From positions 31,868,136-31,932,135 of the forward strand of contig NC_135175.1 in NCBI RefSeq assembly GCF_041146795.1: a stretch of DNA of 64,000 nucleotides. Reading direction: 5' to 3'. This DNA comes from Maylandia zebra. Its lineage: Eukaryota; Chordata; Actinopteri; Cichliformes; Cichlidae. A model generated the notes under the pieces. That model saw nothing but the letters and a program-made list of their open reading frames with translations, had not been told where the DNA came from and did no database searches. Below, in pieces: positions 34,913 through 46,722 of this stretch; position 1 is the stretch's first letter; every line of letters starts with the position of its first letter. The position numbers and the translations under genes are program-made.

Positions 34913-37900
34913 TCAGAGGTTCTCACAGTCCGTGTCACTCGTCTGCAGGGCGGAGGCCCAGGCCTGGTCTGATGGGGGGTTCGGCAGGACCCAGCTCTGA
35001 GGAACGGATGAACTACCAGGATGATCTACTGCCACCAAACATGTGTCCCATTCTTTTCTGAAACACAAATACGTGGGTGGCAGAACTCATGTTATTAGTC
35101 AAACTGCTGGTATACGAATCATAGCTCGTTCTCTTATTGAACAGCTGTTTTTGCCATACGAGTCCTCTCTCTGTCACTTCTAACATTATACATGTGGGAA
35201 CATTCAAAACTATGATAAATGCAAACACCAGACGCAACTGCAGCTGTTACGTCCCCACACGAGCCTTGCTGCTGCCACTGGAATGAAGAGTGGGAGTAAC
35301 ACACACTTAGTTAGCTCATCATCATCAGTGTGAACACCTCGAGGAAAGCAGAAGTTTGAAGGTCTGCAGCACTCAGGTATGTTGAACACGGTGCCGAGGA
35401 AGAGGATGTCAGCAGCTGCTGTCATTCCCAAGCCCTTCATTCTGCAGCGAGAAGGATCATCCACATTCAACACCGCTGCCACGCTTCCCCAGAGTGGACG
35501 TCCCAGCCAACTCAGGCTGGGACACTGTTGTACTCTGTTCTGCACACACCAACCACTACTCACTTACCTACATGTACATCAAGTGGCAAAGAGCCAACTG
35601 GTGAAAGAAGACCAAATACAGTTATACTGATAATATTTATCTAATAGACCACGAGCCATGTTTTCATAAGATGCCAGTTTAACCACTGTCAATAACCGGT
35701 ACGAACAGTTTCAGTCTGGCTTCAGTTCATGTCACAGCACAGAAACATCTCTGGTAAAAATCTCCAATGATCTTCTGCTTGCAGCTGACTCTGGACTCAT
35801 CTCCCACCGCATCCTCCTTCACAGATTAGCATCTATTGGCATCAATGGTTCAGCACTCGCCTGGTTTACCTCTTATCTCTCTGGCCGCTCACAGTTTGTT
35901 CAATTACTCCGTCACAGATCAGTATCTACTCCAGTTAATTCCGGTGAACCCCAAGGCTCTGTCCTGGGTCCTTTACTTTTTATCATCTACCTCCTACCCC
36001 GAGGTAATATTTTTAGGAAGCATAACATCCAGTTTCACTGCTATGCAGATGACACCCAGCTCTACCTGTCCTCCAAACCCACAGCTACTCTCCCACCCAC
36101 ATCCATTTCTGACTGTTTAAGTGAAATCAAGCTCTGGTTTACTCACAACTTTCTTAAACTTAATGGCAATAAAACAGAATTTTAATAGGCTCCAGATCAA
36201 AACTGACTCCAGTTCCAACCAGTCTTTTGTTATCCATTGATAACTCTGATGTCACACCCTCCCCTCAGGTTAAGAGTCTTGGTGTCATCCTCGACAGCAC
36301 TCTGTCCTTCACAGCACATATAAATAATATCACTCGGTCTTCCTACTTTCATCTCCGTAATATTAACCGTCTTCGTCCCTCACTCACACCACACAGTACC
36401 GCCATACTTGTCAATGCTCTTTTCACATCTCGTCAGGATTATTGTGATTCTCTTCTCTATGGTTTACCTCATAAATCATCCATAAATTGCAGTTGTTTCA
36501 AAATACAGCTGCTCGTATTATTTCCAGAACTAGATCCACTGAACATATAACAGCTGTTCTTAAACAGCTCCATTGGCTCCCAGTTCACCTCCGTGTCAAG
36601 ATCCTGCTTCTCACTTTCAAAGGGCTTCATAACCTCGCTCCTCCATATCTATCCGATCTTCTCCATACTCACCCCTCCGTACACTCCGCTCTTCTTCAGC
36701 TTCCCTTCTGTCAGTTCCACCTGCTCGCCTGACTACCATTGGACTCAGAGCCTTTAGTTGTTCTGCCCCGAGACTTTGGATGCACTCCCACTTGCTCTCC
36801 GGACCACACACTGTCTCACCACTTTTAAATCACTACTCAAAACCCATCTGTTTAGAACTGCATACACCTGATCTGTCTTAGGCCATTTTTACCTGCTCAG
36901 TTTTTATATTTGCTTTTATACTTTTATGACTGTTTATGTCTAGATTTTATCTACCATGTTTGCTATATGTACATTTTTCTTATGTTTTTTATGGTATTGT
37001 TTACGTGCTACTGTGAGGTGACCTTGAGGGTCTGAAAGGCGCCTATAAATAAAATTTATTATTATATTATTATTCATATTTTCTACACTTTCCTCACAAA
37101 GAGCCCAACAGAGAAAGCAAAGTGTACAAAGATGTGTGACGAGCAGACTGACCTGACGTGGATGAGCGCAGGCAGCGAGTGCTCCGCCTGGCTGTAATAG
37201 TCTCTGAAGGGCTGCAGGGCACAGCTGCCTGGGAACTCCTCTATCAAACAAACACAACAGGAGTGGATGACAACACAGTCATATCCTGTGCACGCACACA
37301 CGCGCACACACACGTGCACAGCCATACCCCCAAACAGCATGGAGTCTACTCTGTGCTTCCTCTGCAGTTGTCGCTCTCTCTCCTTCCTCACTCGGCGCTC
37401 CCGCTCTCTCCTCCTCTCCTCCTCTTGCTCTCCTTCCAGCATCACCATCAGGGCCTTCTCCTCTGCCGAGTAAACTACAGTCCTCCTCTTTATCACCAGT
37501 CTCAGCTGCTCCAGGGTGCTGCTGAACACCTCATCGTTTTGCAACTCAGTCACAATGCCTGTGTGATGGAAATGTATTTTATTATTTATCACACGTTTCG
37601 CTTCTGTGTCACTCAGTTGAATTCATGCGGGACAGCATTTAGTTTCAACTTTATTGCATGCTCAACTAGGCTTCGTGAGGACATTGGAGACACCCAGGGG
37701 CCGTGTGGGGGGATTCGACAGGTGGAGATTTTTGTTCTAATATCTCTCAGGAAGTGGTGGGATGAGGCAGGAAGCAGTCTTTAGGTGACACTCTCTCTTT
37801 CTCTGAGGGGTCAAGGATGACCTGTATTTAAAGAAGTGCTGTACTTTTCAGTGTTAAACTTCCACGACACCTGGCATAAATGGAGTCACATGTCTCATGT

Positions 37901-38530
37901 CTGAATCTATGTGCGAGTTTAAAGCCATTGCAGGGGGGTGCAGTATGAAAAGGGGAAAAAAAACAAAAACAAAATGCTTGGACACTGCTAGCACGGGGCG
38001 CCCACACAAACGCAAAGCAGGAGATGAAGCGTCACTGAATATGTTTCCAAACCAACTTCATTCTAAGCCAAAGACTAGAAAATATGGTGAAGCAAATCTG
38101 CCCTTTGGCTTCACCTGCACAGGTGCTGAGGTAGGTCTCCCTGCAGGGTTGCTTTTCCCTGCGTCAGGAGCAGCGCTGGGCTGTTTAAATCACGGACAAA
38201 CAGGATCCCACATTCTTGATTTTTAGTTCACAAACACTTCTCATAATGACTAAATACTCCTGACATGTTGGAGATGTGAGCTCTTTATACAGTAAAGTTA
38301 CAGCAGGACAGCAGTTACAGCAAAAGAGTTTAAAAAAAATTTCAGTTTTGATTCGAAACGTCGTTTACGTGGACGAAACAGCTGCGTGTTCAAAATCACC
38401 CGTGTAGGTGCGGACGCAGCGTGAAAGAGTTAGTAGTTTATTTTATTACTACCTGTAATTTATTGCTGATTACTTGTATTTGCTTAACTGTTTACTAAAT
38501 GTTTGAGGTGTGAAATAAACCAAAATATGG

Positions 38531-38603
<73 letters not shown>

Positions 38604-41345
38604 CGCGCGCGGCGAACATTTTTCTTGCAAAACAAAGGGGGGCCCAGCAAAAAAAGTTTGGGAACCAAACCCCAAGCCATCAAACTCCTGAACACTCAAT
38701 GAGTGGACTGACACACACCTACCACAAGCACTTTTTTTTCCTCATACACACACTTTTTGCACAACCCACTGTCATTGTTGCAGTGTTGTGACTGCACTGT
38801 CCTGTGTCTGTATAGTTCTGGTGTTGCACTGTTTGTTTTGCAATTTTGGCACACTTGTACTTTATATAGTCTTTTGTTGATTGCCTGTTATATGTAATAT
38901 GTAGCACCAGGTCTCGGAGAAACTTTCTGACAACAAGGCCACTTGACTTGACCTGCCCGAGAGAAACTGCTGAATCAAACTATCCAGTTCTTTAAAGTAA
39001 GAATCTTGAATATATAAGTGGGATACTAGATATTATATAATAAATCAAATGTGCAGTCATCATTGTGTAAGGTTTATTCTAAACAATCTACCAATTTTTT
39101 CCAGCATTGGTCTCATGTTTGCTTTGACCATATCAGTATAGTCGGAGGCAATTTGTATACAGGAGTATCTGAGACCATCTGAGGACCACCAAAATTGCCA
39201 CTGTTTGAATAAAGTATAAGGGGACTGTCCTAACATGGGCATTATTCTGCCCATGTCATGTTATGAATTTGCATATAAAATAAGTTTATGATGATTGCTG
39301 TCCACAGCAACTTTCATGTTGTTTCTCAACTTTTGTGCCAAATGTTCTATGGCAGTTGTGAACAACCCAGGGCTGAGGGGGCAACCTTGTCTCATGGATC
39401 TCTGTGAATAAAATGCAACCAATATAAACCCATGTGTCAAAACGAAGGCCAAAGCCAACTTTTTCTAATGTCTTAAACAAATAATCCCATTCAGCACAAT
39501 CAAAGGCTATCTAACATAGCCTTGTTCTTAGTATAAGAATGTAAAGCCTCCTTTTAGCTGAGATTCCTGTGTGGTGATATTTTCATTAGCTGTCTTCTTC
39601 ATAAAAGGAAGCTAAGGAAATAATCCTCGTCCTCAAATATTCTTTCGTAGCATCCCACCAGACACCCATTTTTGTGTCATCTCAGGAAAAATAATGTATG
39701 TCACCCCTAATCATTATAGCAAATAACATGTCTTTAAGTAAGAACACATTCAAACGCCACCAACGACTTTTGGGGGTCTGTCAAATGTTTTTAAGGCTCG
39801 GAAAAATTGTCCAACTGTAACCATGGTGAAGTCTGCAAAGCCCATTCAATACTAAAGCATTAAAGACTCCAGCATAAATTAATAAGAAAGATTCAGGTTT
39901 GCTGCAACCTGATAGACAGGGGGAGAGTCCACTCTGAGAGTGCATCCAGCTCGATACAACACCTACTCCCACCTTTCTTGGATACCGCTTCTCTCCTCAG
40001 CCTACGCAGCTTCTCCAGGGATCTCAGGATGTCCTGCATCCTCTTCACATCCGCCTGCTTCTTCCTAACTTCACAAAGGACAGAGTCTGCAGCCATCTTC
40101 AGTTCCTTCTCCTGCAACACAAACACTGATGTTAGCATTTGGAACAACACCACACAGGACGACAGGCGCTATGACCGGAACAAGCTGTGGCCATAATGAG
40201 CCCTCTTCAGAGCGTTTCATTCTCCATACTTGATGCAGCCCTGACACAAGCGCTTTGGAGCACCTCTTGTTTCAGTACCAACCGCTCTTTAAGCTTGCTG
40301 CAGTCTGATTGGCTGCCGCTCATAAACACAGTCTTTGCAGCACTATGATCTGAGCCAAAAGTGGAACAAACTGTCCCAAACATGCAGTTGGCTTCATAAT
40401 ATGAAACCCTGGCCATGATTACAGCCACGGGAAGTGTAACAGTTAACTCTTTAAACACGTGGCTGACAAAATCGTTCATACCTTTTTCTTCTCCTCCACT
40501 TCCTGCATCAGTTTCATCCTCCATTTGTCTACAGCGGTCTCTTTGAGAGACCTGCGCTCTTCCGCGTCTTTCTCCTCCGTCTTTGCTTCTCTCCTGGCTC
40601 TGAGTCTGCGGAGCCTCCTGCAAGCAGCCCGGGACACTTGAGCCTTCAGCTCACCTAACCGTGAGGTGTCGGCGAGAAGTCTGGCTTTGTCCGCCAGCTC
40701 TGCCTTGATGCCTAAAGCCCTTAAGTATGAGTGCGTCCACTCACCGTCACCGTGCAGAGAGTGAGTCAGAGTGTGACAAAGGTCTTCCAGCCGTGAAATG
40801 AGCTGAGCTGCCCCGTACAGAGCCTGTCTGAGGGAGGAGATGGAGCTCAGTTGCGGCGAGTGCTGGCTCTGTAGCCTCCCGCAGCTCTTCTTCCCTGTGG
40901 CCTGTAAGAACTGTCTGACCCATTTCGTGTCCTGCTTCCTCTGCCGGGTCACATCATCGTCCGGATCCCGTGTCGCTACCGGGCCGCGGTGCTCCGTGTG
41001 GCTGCGGTTTGACGCTAGCTCACGGTCACAGCGAGGAGCGTGAGGCCGTGTTTGGAGTTGCTGGGGGGCTCCGGGGATGCTTGGGAGTGGCGCGTTCAGG
41101 AGGTGTCCGGGGGGTGGGCAGCCGAAACCAGGCGGGGGCACAGAGGGGTCAAATCCATAAGGTTGGGCAAAAGGTGGCCCCGTGAAACCCACACCGAAGG
41201 GACGAGCGTCGTAAGCCGGCGGAGGCGTCCACTGTGGAGCCGTGAGGTCCGGCTCCCGCGCTTCGTGAAGCCCGGGGTGACTGTACTGCGAGTGCACATA
41301 GCTGCTGTTATAGCCCGAAGTGTCTGAGCGGTACGAGCTATCCAT
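34913..41345 (-). CDS. pdcd7: Programmed cell death protein 7 (U11/U12 snRNP 59K), five coding exons
   Basis: Exons in transcript order are 41345-40482, 40111-39973, 37558-37328, 37240-37153 and 35057-34913. All have GT/AG borders and junction phases 0, 1, 1, 2, giving 488 residues (human 485). Exon 1 encodes a Tyr/Ser N-terminus, a Pro/Gly-rich region (about 37-85) and the start of a long charged coiled coil. Exon 2 carries [19 protein letters not shown]. Exon 3 has [19 protein letters not shown]. Exon 4 has [17 protein letters not shown]. The last exon has [20 protein letters not shown] and [11 protein letters not shown]. Each matches PDCD7 of the U11/U12 di-snRNP, which recognises minor-class introns in the nucleus. 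Its introns hold an L2 LINE, an L1 fragment and a long GT repeat. Confidence 0.95.
35660..37076 (+). mobile_element. L2-clade LINE 3' half in pdcd7 intron 4, antisense to the gene
   Basis: Reverse transcriptase is readable across frames: [51 protein letters not shown], then [18 protein letters not shown] and [19 protein letters not shown]. Frameshifts and stops are present. It ends AGGCGCCTATAAATAAAAT with an ATT-type tail, the usual L2 3' terminus. It is 5' truncated near 35660. Confidence 0.82.
38531..38612 (+). repeat. Long GT microsatellite
   Basis: About 34 uninterrupted GT units followed by a GC-alternating run. Possible Z-DNA former. The Cys-Val and His-Thr ORFs across it are artefacts. 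Confidence 0.95.
38640..38957 (+). mobile_element. LINE 3' UTR remnant with TTGAC tail
   Basis: Begins in a Rex-like C-terminal remnant (NPKPSNS then stop), has the TGCACTGTCCTG...GTTGCACTG type UTR and ends CACTTGACTTGACC. Plus orientation. Confidence 0.5.
39060..39800 (-). mobile_element. L1-clade ORF2 reverse-transcriptase fragment, degraded
   Basis: The minus strand, in mixed frames, gives [37 protein letters not shown] and KLILYANS (YADD decayed), then [17 protein letters not shown]. This is an old L1 relative, much more decayed than the copy at 10-16 kb. Confidence 0.75.
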
Positions 41346-41694
41346 GGCCTGGTAACAGTCACCGTATCCTTGAAGAAAACTCGGAACGACACCGCTGAAA
41401 CAGAACAGTACGCGGCGACTTTCTTCTTTAGTTCTAAATGTTTGTGTAGTAACCAACTTGCGGCTGCATCATCGCCACCTACAGGCGGAAATGTGGAACT
41501 CAGCCACTCAGGGGCCGCATCCTTGAGAAGGTACACTGTACTGTGGAGCTCCACAGTGGCTGCAGCCAGGTGCTCTTGGGGCATCCTTCGACGTACATGG
41601 CCTTCGCAGGCCGGAAGTGCAAGGCTTCTTAAAACGTTTGTTTCGCCGCATAAATGAGTGACATAAAACTGAGTACTTACTATTAAAAGCTTAC

Positions 41695-41780
41695 TCTTCT
41701 GCCATGCTATGAATCCTGGGATAGCGTGGACAACGAAGGATACCCCCGACCCATCTTCAAATCCGGAGGACGCATTTGTT
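41695..41780 (+). repeat. Repeat segment shared with 51555-51655
   Basis: GCTATGAATCCTGGGATAG and ATCTTCAAATCCGGAGGACG recur with few changes near 51565-51650. Family unknown. Confidence 0.55.
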
Positions 41781-42067
41781 TTTGTTGTTGTTGTTTTTTG
41801 CAATGCATTTATTGAATAACAAAAACACGGCACAGTGCAGACGTCACAAACAGACAAGTGCAGATGAAATAAAGGAGCACAAAAAAGGACAAACAGTAAA
41901 AATAAGTAAACTGCCAAGCAAAATTACATGAAATGTGCAAAGGGTTAACATTTAGTTTTTCGATATTCTTCATCTGCTTCTGCAGCAGCCTTCGTTGTCT
42001 CGCTGTGACATAATCAGCTTTCAAATCGGTCCGAAAGATTCACCCCCTGAATTGGGAGACGACACTA

Positions 42068-42147
42068 CACTTCATGTTTGAAAAACATCGTCACAGATTC
42101 ACTCTTGCTGTTTTGCTTCCACCGCAATAATATCACGCTTCCTGCAC

Positions 42148-42189
<42 letters not shown>

Positions 42190-42335
42190 GTGCTCCAAGA
42201 ACAGTTTACCATCAAAAATCTGTTTTCTGCATGATTTGCTTACTTATCGCTCTACTGCAGAATACTTTTAAGGCGGTTGGCTGCTATAAAAACAGGCCAA
42301 GACAATCTCCTTCATGTTTTTCTGTGTTTTATCCT
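42068..42335 (+). repeat. Partial copy of dispersed repeat family A
   Basis: Matches 16890-17080 joined to about 19850-19910, and 49810-50240: CACTTCATGTTTG, GCTGTTTTGCTTCCACCGC, TCTGTTTTCTGCAT, then AATCTCCTTCATGTTTTTCT. The CT microsatellite has expanded inside it. Confidence 0.65.
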
Positions 42336-42805
42336 CATCACTGCAGATAATACAAACCTGGAGCAGTTACGCCATATTTGCGTTAGATAAATTAGATTAT
42401 TAGCTTGAAAGGAAACAGCAGGGGGCGCTGCGCTGGAAGCTTTCGATTCATTCTTCATTAAACCAATAGAAGAAGTGGCGCGGAGGTGAACGCGGCAGCC
42501 AGGAGCTTTTACGGAAGTGTGTGAAAGCAGAGTCACATGAGCAGGCGGCCGCTTAAGAAACGGTACCCCGACATGGACCTGGAGTCTCGAATACGGTGAC
42601 TGACGTCCACGGGTAGCACGGGAACAGCGGCGTCACGGCGTCTCGGGCCGCGGTGAACATCTGTGGTAAGTCATTTAGCCGGTGCTCTCGTGCAGTTAGC
42701 CGCGGAGCTAACAGCAGGTAGCCGCGGCGGGTGGTGTTTTCTCCCCGAACCTCCCCCGGCCGAAGCACGCCGCCATCCTGTGACTGCTACTTTGTGTGTC
42801 CACAG

Positions 42806-45800
42806 ATGGACGAGATTAAAGTGTCTCCGGACTACAACTGGTTCAGAAGCACGGTGCCACTGAAGAGAGTGAGTACACAGAGCTGCTCGGCCCACTGCGT
42901 CATTAAGGAAGTACACACTTGTTATGTCCTCTCTGTGCCTGCGAGGAAAAACAAACTCGCTTGCGGTTAGAAGCCAGGTTACTGTTTAGTACAGGTGCAT
43001 GGCGGAGGCGGGCTGGAACCGAAACTATGATCCGAGCTCACCGAGGCCTTCTGCTCCACTGAACCACAACATGAAGAAAAAGCCATTTTTATTTAACTTT
43101 CGTGCTGGATTGAGCAGTATGAAAACAAAAATGTCAGTAGGCAGTCTAGAGTTTGCACATGTAGTTCGACTAATTACAAAATGATTGTTAAATATTTTTG
43201 CGAGCATACCCTGGAGGAGTCGGGGAGAGTTTACAGGAAGTGGCATTAGAAACACAACTTTGAGGTTTTTTTTAACGTCTGTTCTAAATTACAGACCCTG
43301 ATTTTGATGTAAGACAATTTAGACTTTTTTCTTTAATAGTTTTTAAATGCTCATGTTCAAATTTGGCCTCGGACTTTAAAGTGGGGAAAGGTGGGTGGAT
43401 AGGACTTTAAAAGTAAATGTATGTGATATATGAAGGTATAATTTCAGAATCATCATCATCCATGTCTGAGTTTTCAGAGATGACTGAGCAGGAAACGCTC
43501 TAAAAACGTTGTTTGGAGTTGTTTATGTTGTTATACGTGTGTTTCTGACATGGCAGTGTATTTCATTTTGAAATGTCATAGTGATTGTGACAGTGCACAT
43601 GAATACATGGAGGGTTACACGTGGATGCACAAGCATTCTTGTGGTCAGATCACCAGTCGTGTGCTCGGTGTGACCTTTGGCACTGAACATGACAACATCT
43701 CATATGATCCACAGGATTTTGGTGCAGCCGCATTTGAGTTGCACCACAAACTAGTTTTACTACATTAGTACTTTAGTACATTAGTACTACTATGTGCTAG
43801 TATGTACCACGTTTCCCCCGTCCATGTGTTAGAGCTGCTCTTCATCACGATATCTTCTCTTTAGTTCCAGTGACACTCCTCCAGGGAGAGTCACAGCAGC
43901 TTAGTTCTGCTCACACTAACACACTGCTGTTGGTGGTGCTGTCTGAACATGGGTTCACTCTGTCGCCGTGCCAGGAAATAGTTAGGCTCCAAGTGGTTAG
44001 TCTGTGAGCTACTGAATGCCTGGCTGTCCTCAGATCTGGTGTGCATGAGGCTTTCTGCCACTGCAGACTTCCTGCTTTGTTGTCATGTGAGCACTGAAGG
44101 CTTCTGTCCTTAACACATGTTGGTCAGTCAGCCATCTGTCACATGGTCACATTTATACTGATGTTGTGTGCAGTAGTCACAGGGCCGCTGCTTTCAGCAT
44201 CACGTGCTCGGACAGCTAAACTAGGGCGGCATGGACGATAAAAAATCTTTTGTTTCCAAGCTTCATTTAATCCACAGCTGTGCAGTGCCCATATTTGTGC
44301 AGTAGAGAGTAAAAAGTGTTCAATTTCAATTCAATTTTATTTGCACAGTGCCAAATCACAGCAACAGTCGCCTCAAGGTGCTTTATATTATAAGGTAGAC
44401 CCTACAATAGTACATGCAGAGAAAACCCCAAAAATCATATGACCTCCCCCCCCCTCCCCCATAAGCCATCATCATCATCATTTATTTATTTATTTATTTA
44501 TATAGCACTTTAAAAACACACCTGGTAGACCAAAGTGCTGTACAATACTAATATGCACATAGTAATAAAACCAGACATAGCAATAAAGTTAAAAAACAAT
44601 AAAAAATAAAAAAAATAAAATAAAAATGTCAGTTACCCACAGAGTTAAAAGCCAGGGAATAAAAATAGGTTTTTAATAAAGACTTAAAAACTGGCACTGA
44701 TGCAGCCTGTCTAATATGGAGAGGAAGGTTATTCCAAAGCATCGGCGCGGCAACAGAGAACGCTCGGTCTCCTCTAAGTTTCAGCCGTGACTTTGGGACT
44801 GAAAGCAGCAACTGCTCAGCTGACCGAAGGGAACGAGTGGGGACGTGGGGCTTCAACAAATCAGACAAATAAACAGGTGCCAGACCATTAGGGATTTAAA
44901 AGCCAATAAAAGGACTTTAAAACGGATCCTGAATTCAATTGGAAGCCAGTGTAAAGAGGCCAAAATCGGAGTGATGTGATCAAATTTTCTTCTACCAGTT
45001 AAAAATCGTGCCGCAGCATTTTGCACTAATTGCAAGCGTGACAAAGTGCCCTGCCCAACCCCTGTTAAAAGAGAATTACAATAATCTAAACGTGAGGTAA
45101 TAAAGGCATGAATAACGCTTTCCAAGTCACGCTTGGAAAGAAAGAGCTTAACCTTTGATAAACGTCTGAGGTGATAAAATGCTGATTTTACCACCCCGTT
45201 TACATGGTCATCAAAGGTGAGTGCAGAATCAATTTTAACTCCGAGATTTGTGATCGAACTCTTTAGTTGGGAAGTCAAAGCTGCAAGATCAACATCCAGA
45301 GTATGAGAAGAACGATTTGGGCCAAATAAAATTGCTTCTGTCTTCCGATCATTAAAATTTAAAAAGTTTTTTGCCATCCATGCTTTGACATCAGTAAGGC
45401 AGTCAAGCAGAGGTCCAGTTGGGAGACTATCAGAATGACTAAGAGGTAAGTAGAGCTGGCAGTCATCTGCGTATAGATGGAATGGCACTTTATGCTTTCG
45501 GAAAATCGCGCCAAGAGGCAAGAGGTACAATGAAAACAATAACGGCCCAAGAATAGATCCCTGTGGAACACCCCAAAGCAGAGGGGCCACAGAGGATGAG
45601 GCCGACCCCAACTTAACACAAAATGTCCTATTTAAAAGATAGGACTTTAACCACAAAAGTGCCGAACCAGTAATTCCCACACAGTGCTGTAAGCGGGAGA
45701 TCAGCAAATCGTGATCCACAGTGTCAAATGCAGCTGTCATGTCCAACAAGACCAGCACTGCATATTTACCACGGTCTGTCGCTATCAGGATGTCATTCAT

Positions 45801-46683
45801 AACTTTTACGAGGGCTGTCTCCGTGCTGTGGAATGGCTTAAAGCCGGACTGAAAGATTTCTGACAATTTAGAGTCATTCAAGTAGTCCATCAACTGAGTA
45901 TAAACAATCCTTTCCAGAATCTTACTAAGAAAGGGAAGCTTAGAGATGGGTCTAAAATTTGATATGACTGAACTGTCTAAGCCTGGTTTCTTAAGTAAAG
46001 GATGTATGACTGCATGCTTAAATTCCCTAGGTACTTGACCAGACAAAAGACTAGTATTAATAATGTTCAGAATATGTGGTCCGATGATAGGAAATACCTT
46101 TTTAAGAAAACGGGGAGGAACAACGTCATTTGGAGAGCCACACGGTTTAGCATTCAACACAAGTTTCTCTAAATCAGATAAAACAATTGGTAGAAAAGCA
46201 GAGAACAGACTTGAGCAAGAACCATGCATGGCTGGGTCAGCAATAGGTAGAGTCGGAGGTCTCAAACTAGCAACCTTATCCACAAAATAATTAAGAAACT
46301 TATTGCAATCACTTTGGCGACAGTGGGAAGGAAAAACTCCCTCTTAACAGGAGGAAACCTCCTGTAGAACCAGGCTCAGGGAGGGGCGGGGCCATCTGCT
46401 GTGATTGGTTGGGGTGAGAAGAGAAAGACAGGATAAAAGATATTAGATAAAGATTTAGCTACTAGCCAAATCCAGTGGAGTGGTTTGGTTTAAACTAGAA
46501 TAAAACCAACAATGGTCTTAAAAATTATATATTTTAAATTAAAATAATTAAAGACACTACCCAAAAATGGGTTTTAATCTAGTTTAAACCAAACCACTCC
46601 ACTGGATTCAGCTACACTTTGGACAGTGTTTCTGGAATGCAGTAGCTAGCGAGCTGATTGGACACCAAAACAGCCAATCAGAA

Positions 46684-46722
<39 letters not shown>

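Larger units (their letters stand above)
41346..42805. promoter_or_regulatory. Divergent promoter interval between pdcd7 (-) and spg21 (+)
   Basis: The two start codons face apart and are 1.46 kb apart. The stretch 42420-42790 is GC- and CpG-rich and contains a likely non-coding first exon of spg21 ending at 42665 (CTGTG|GTAAGT). Its acceptor CCACAG lies directly before the ATG at 42806. No TATA box stands out. Repeat sequence occupies the middle (about 41690-42340), including a CT microsatellite (42150-42186). Confidence 0.55.

Noticed and set aside
38484-38791. ORFs of Cys-Val and His-Thr repeats
   Set aside because: Translations of a GT microsatellite.
41346-41456. N-terminal extension of the pdcd7 frame
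   Set aside because: It begins from a non-family sequence. The Met at 41345 matches the PDCD7 start and expected length.
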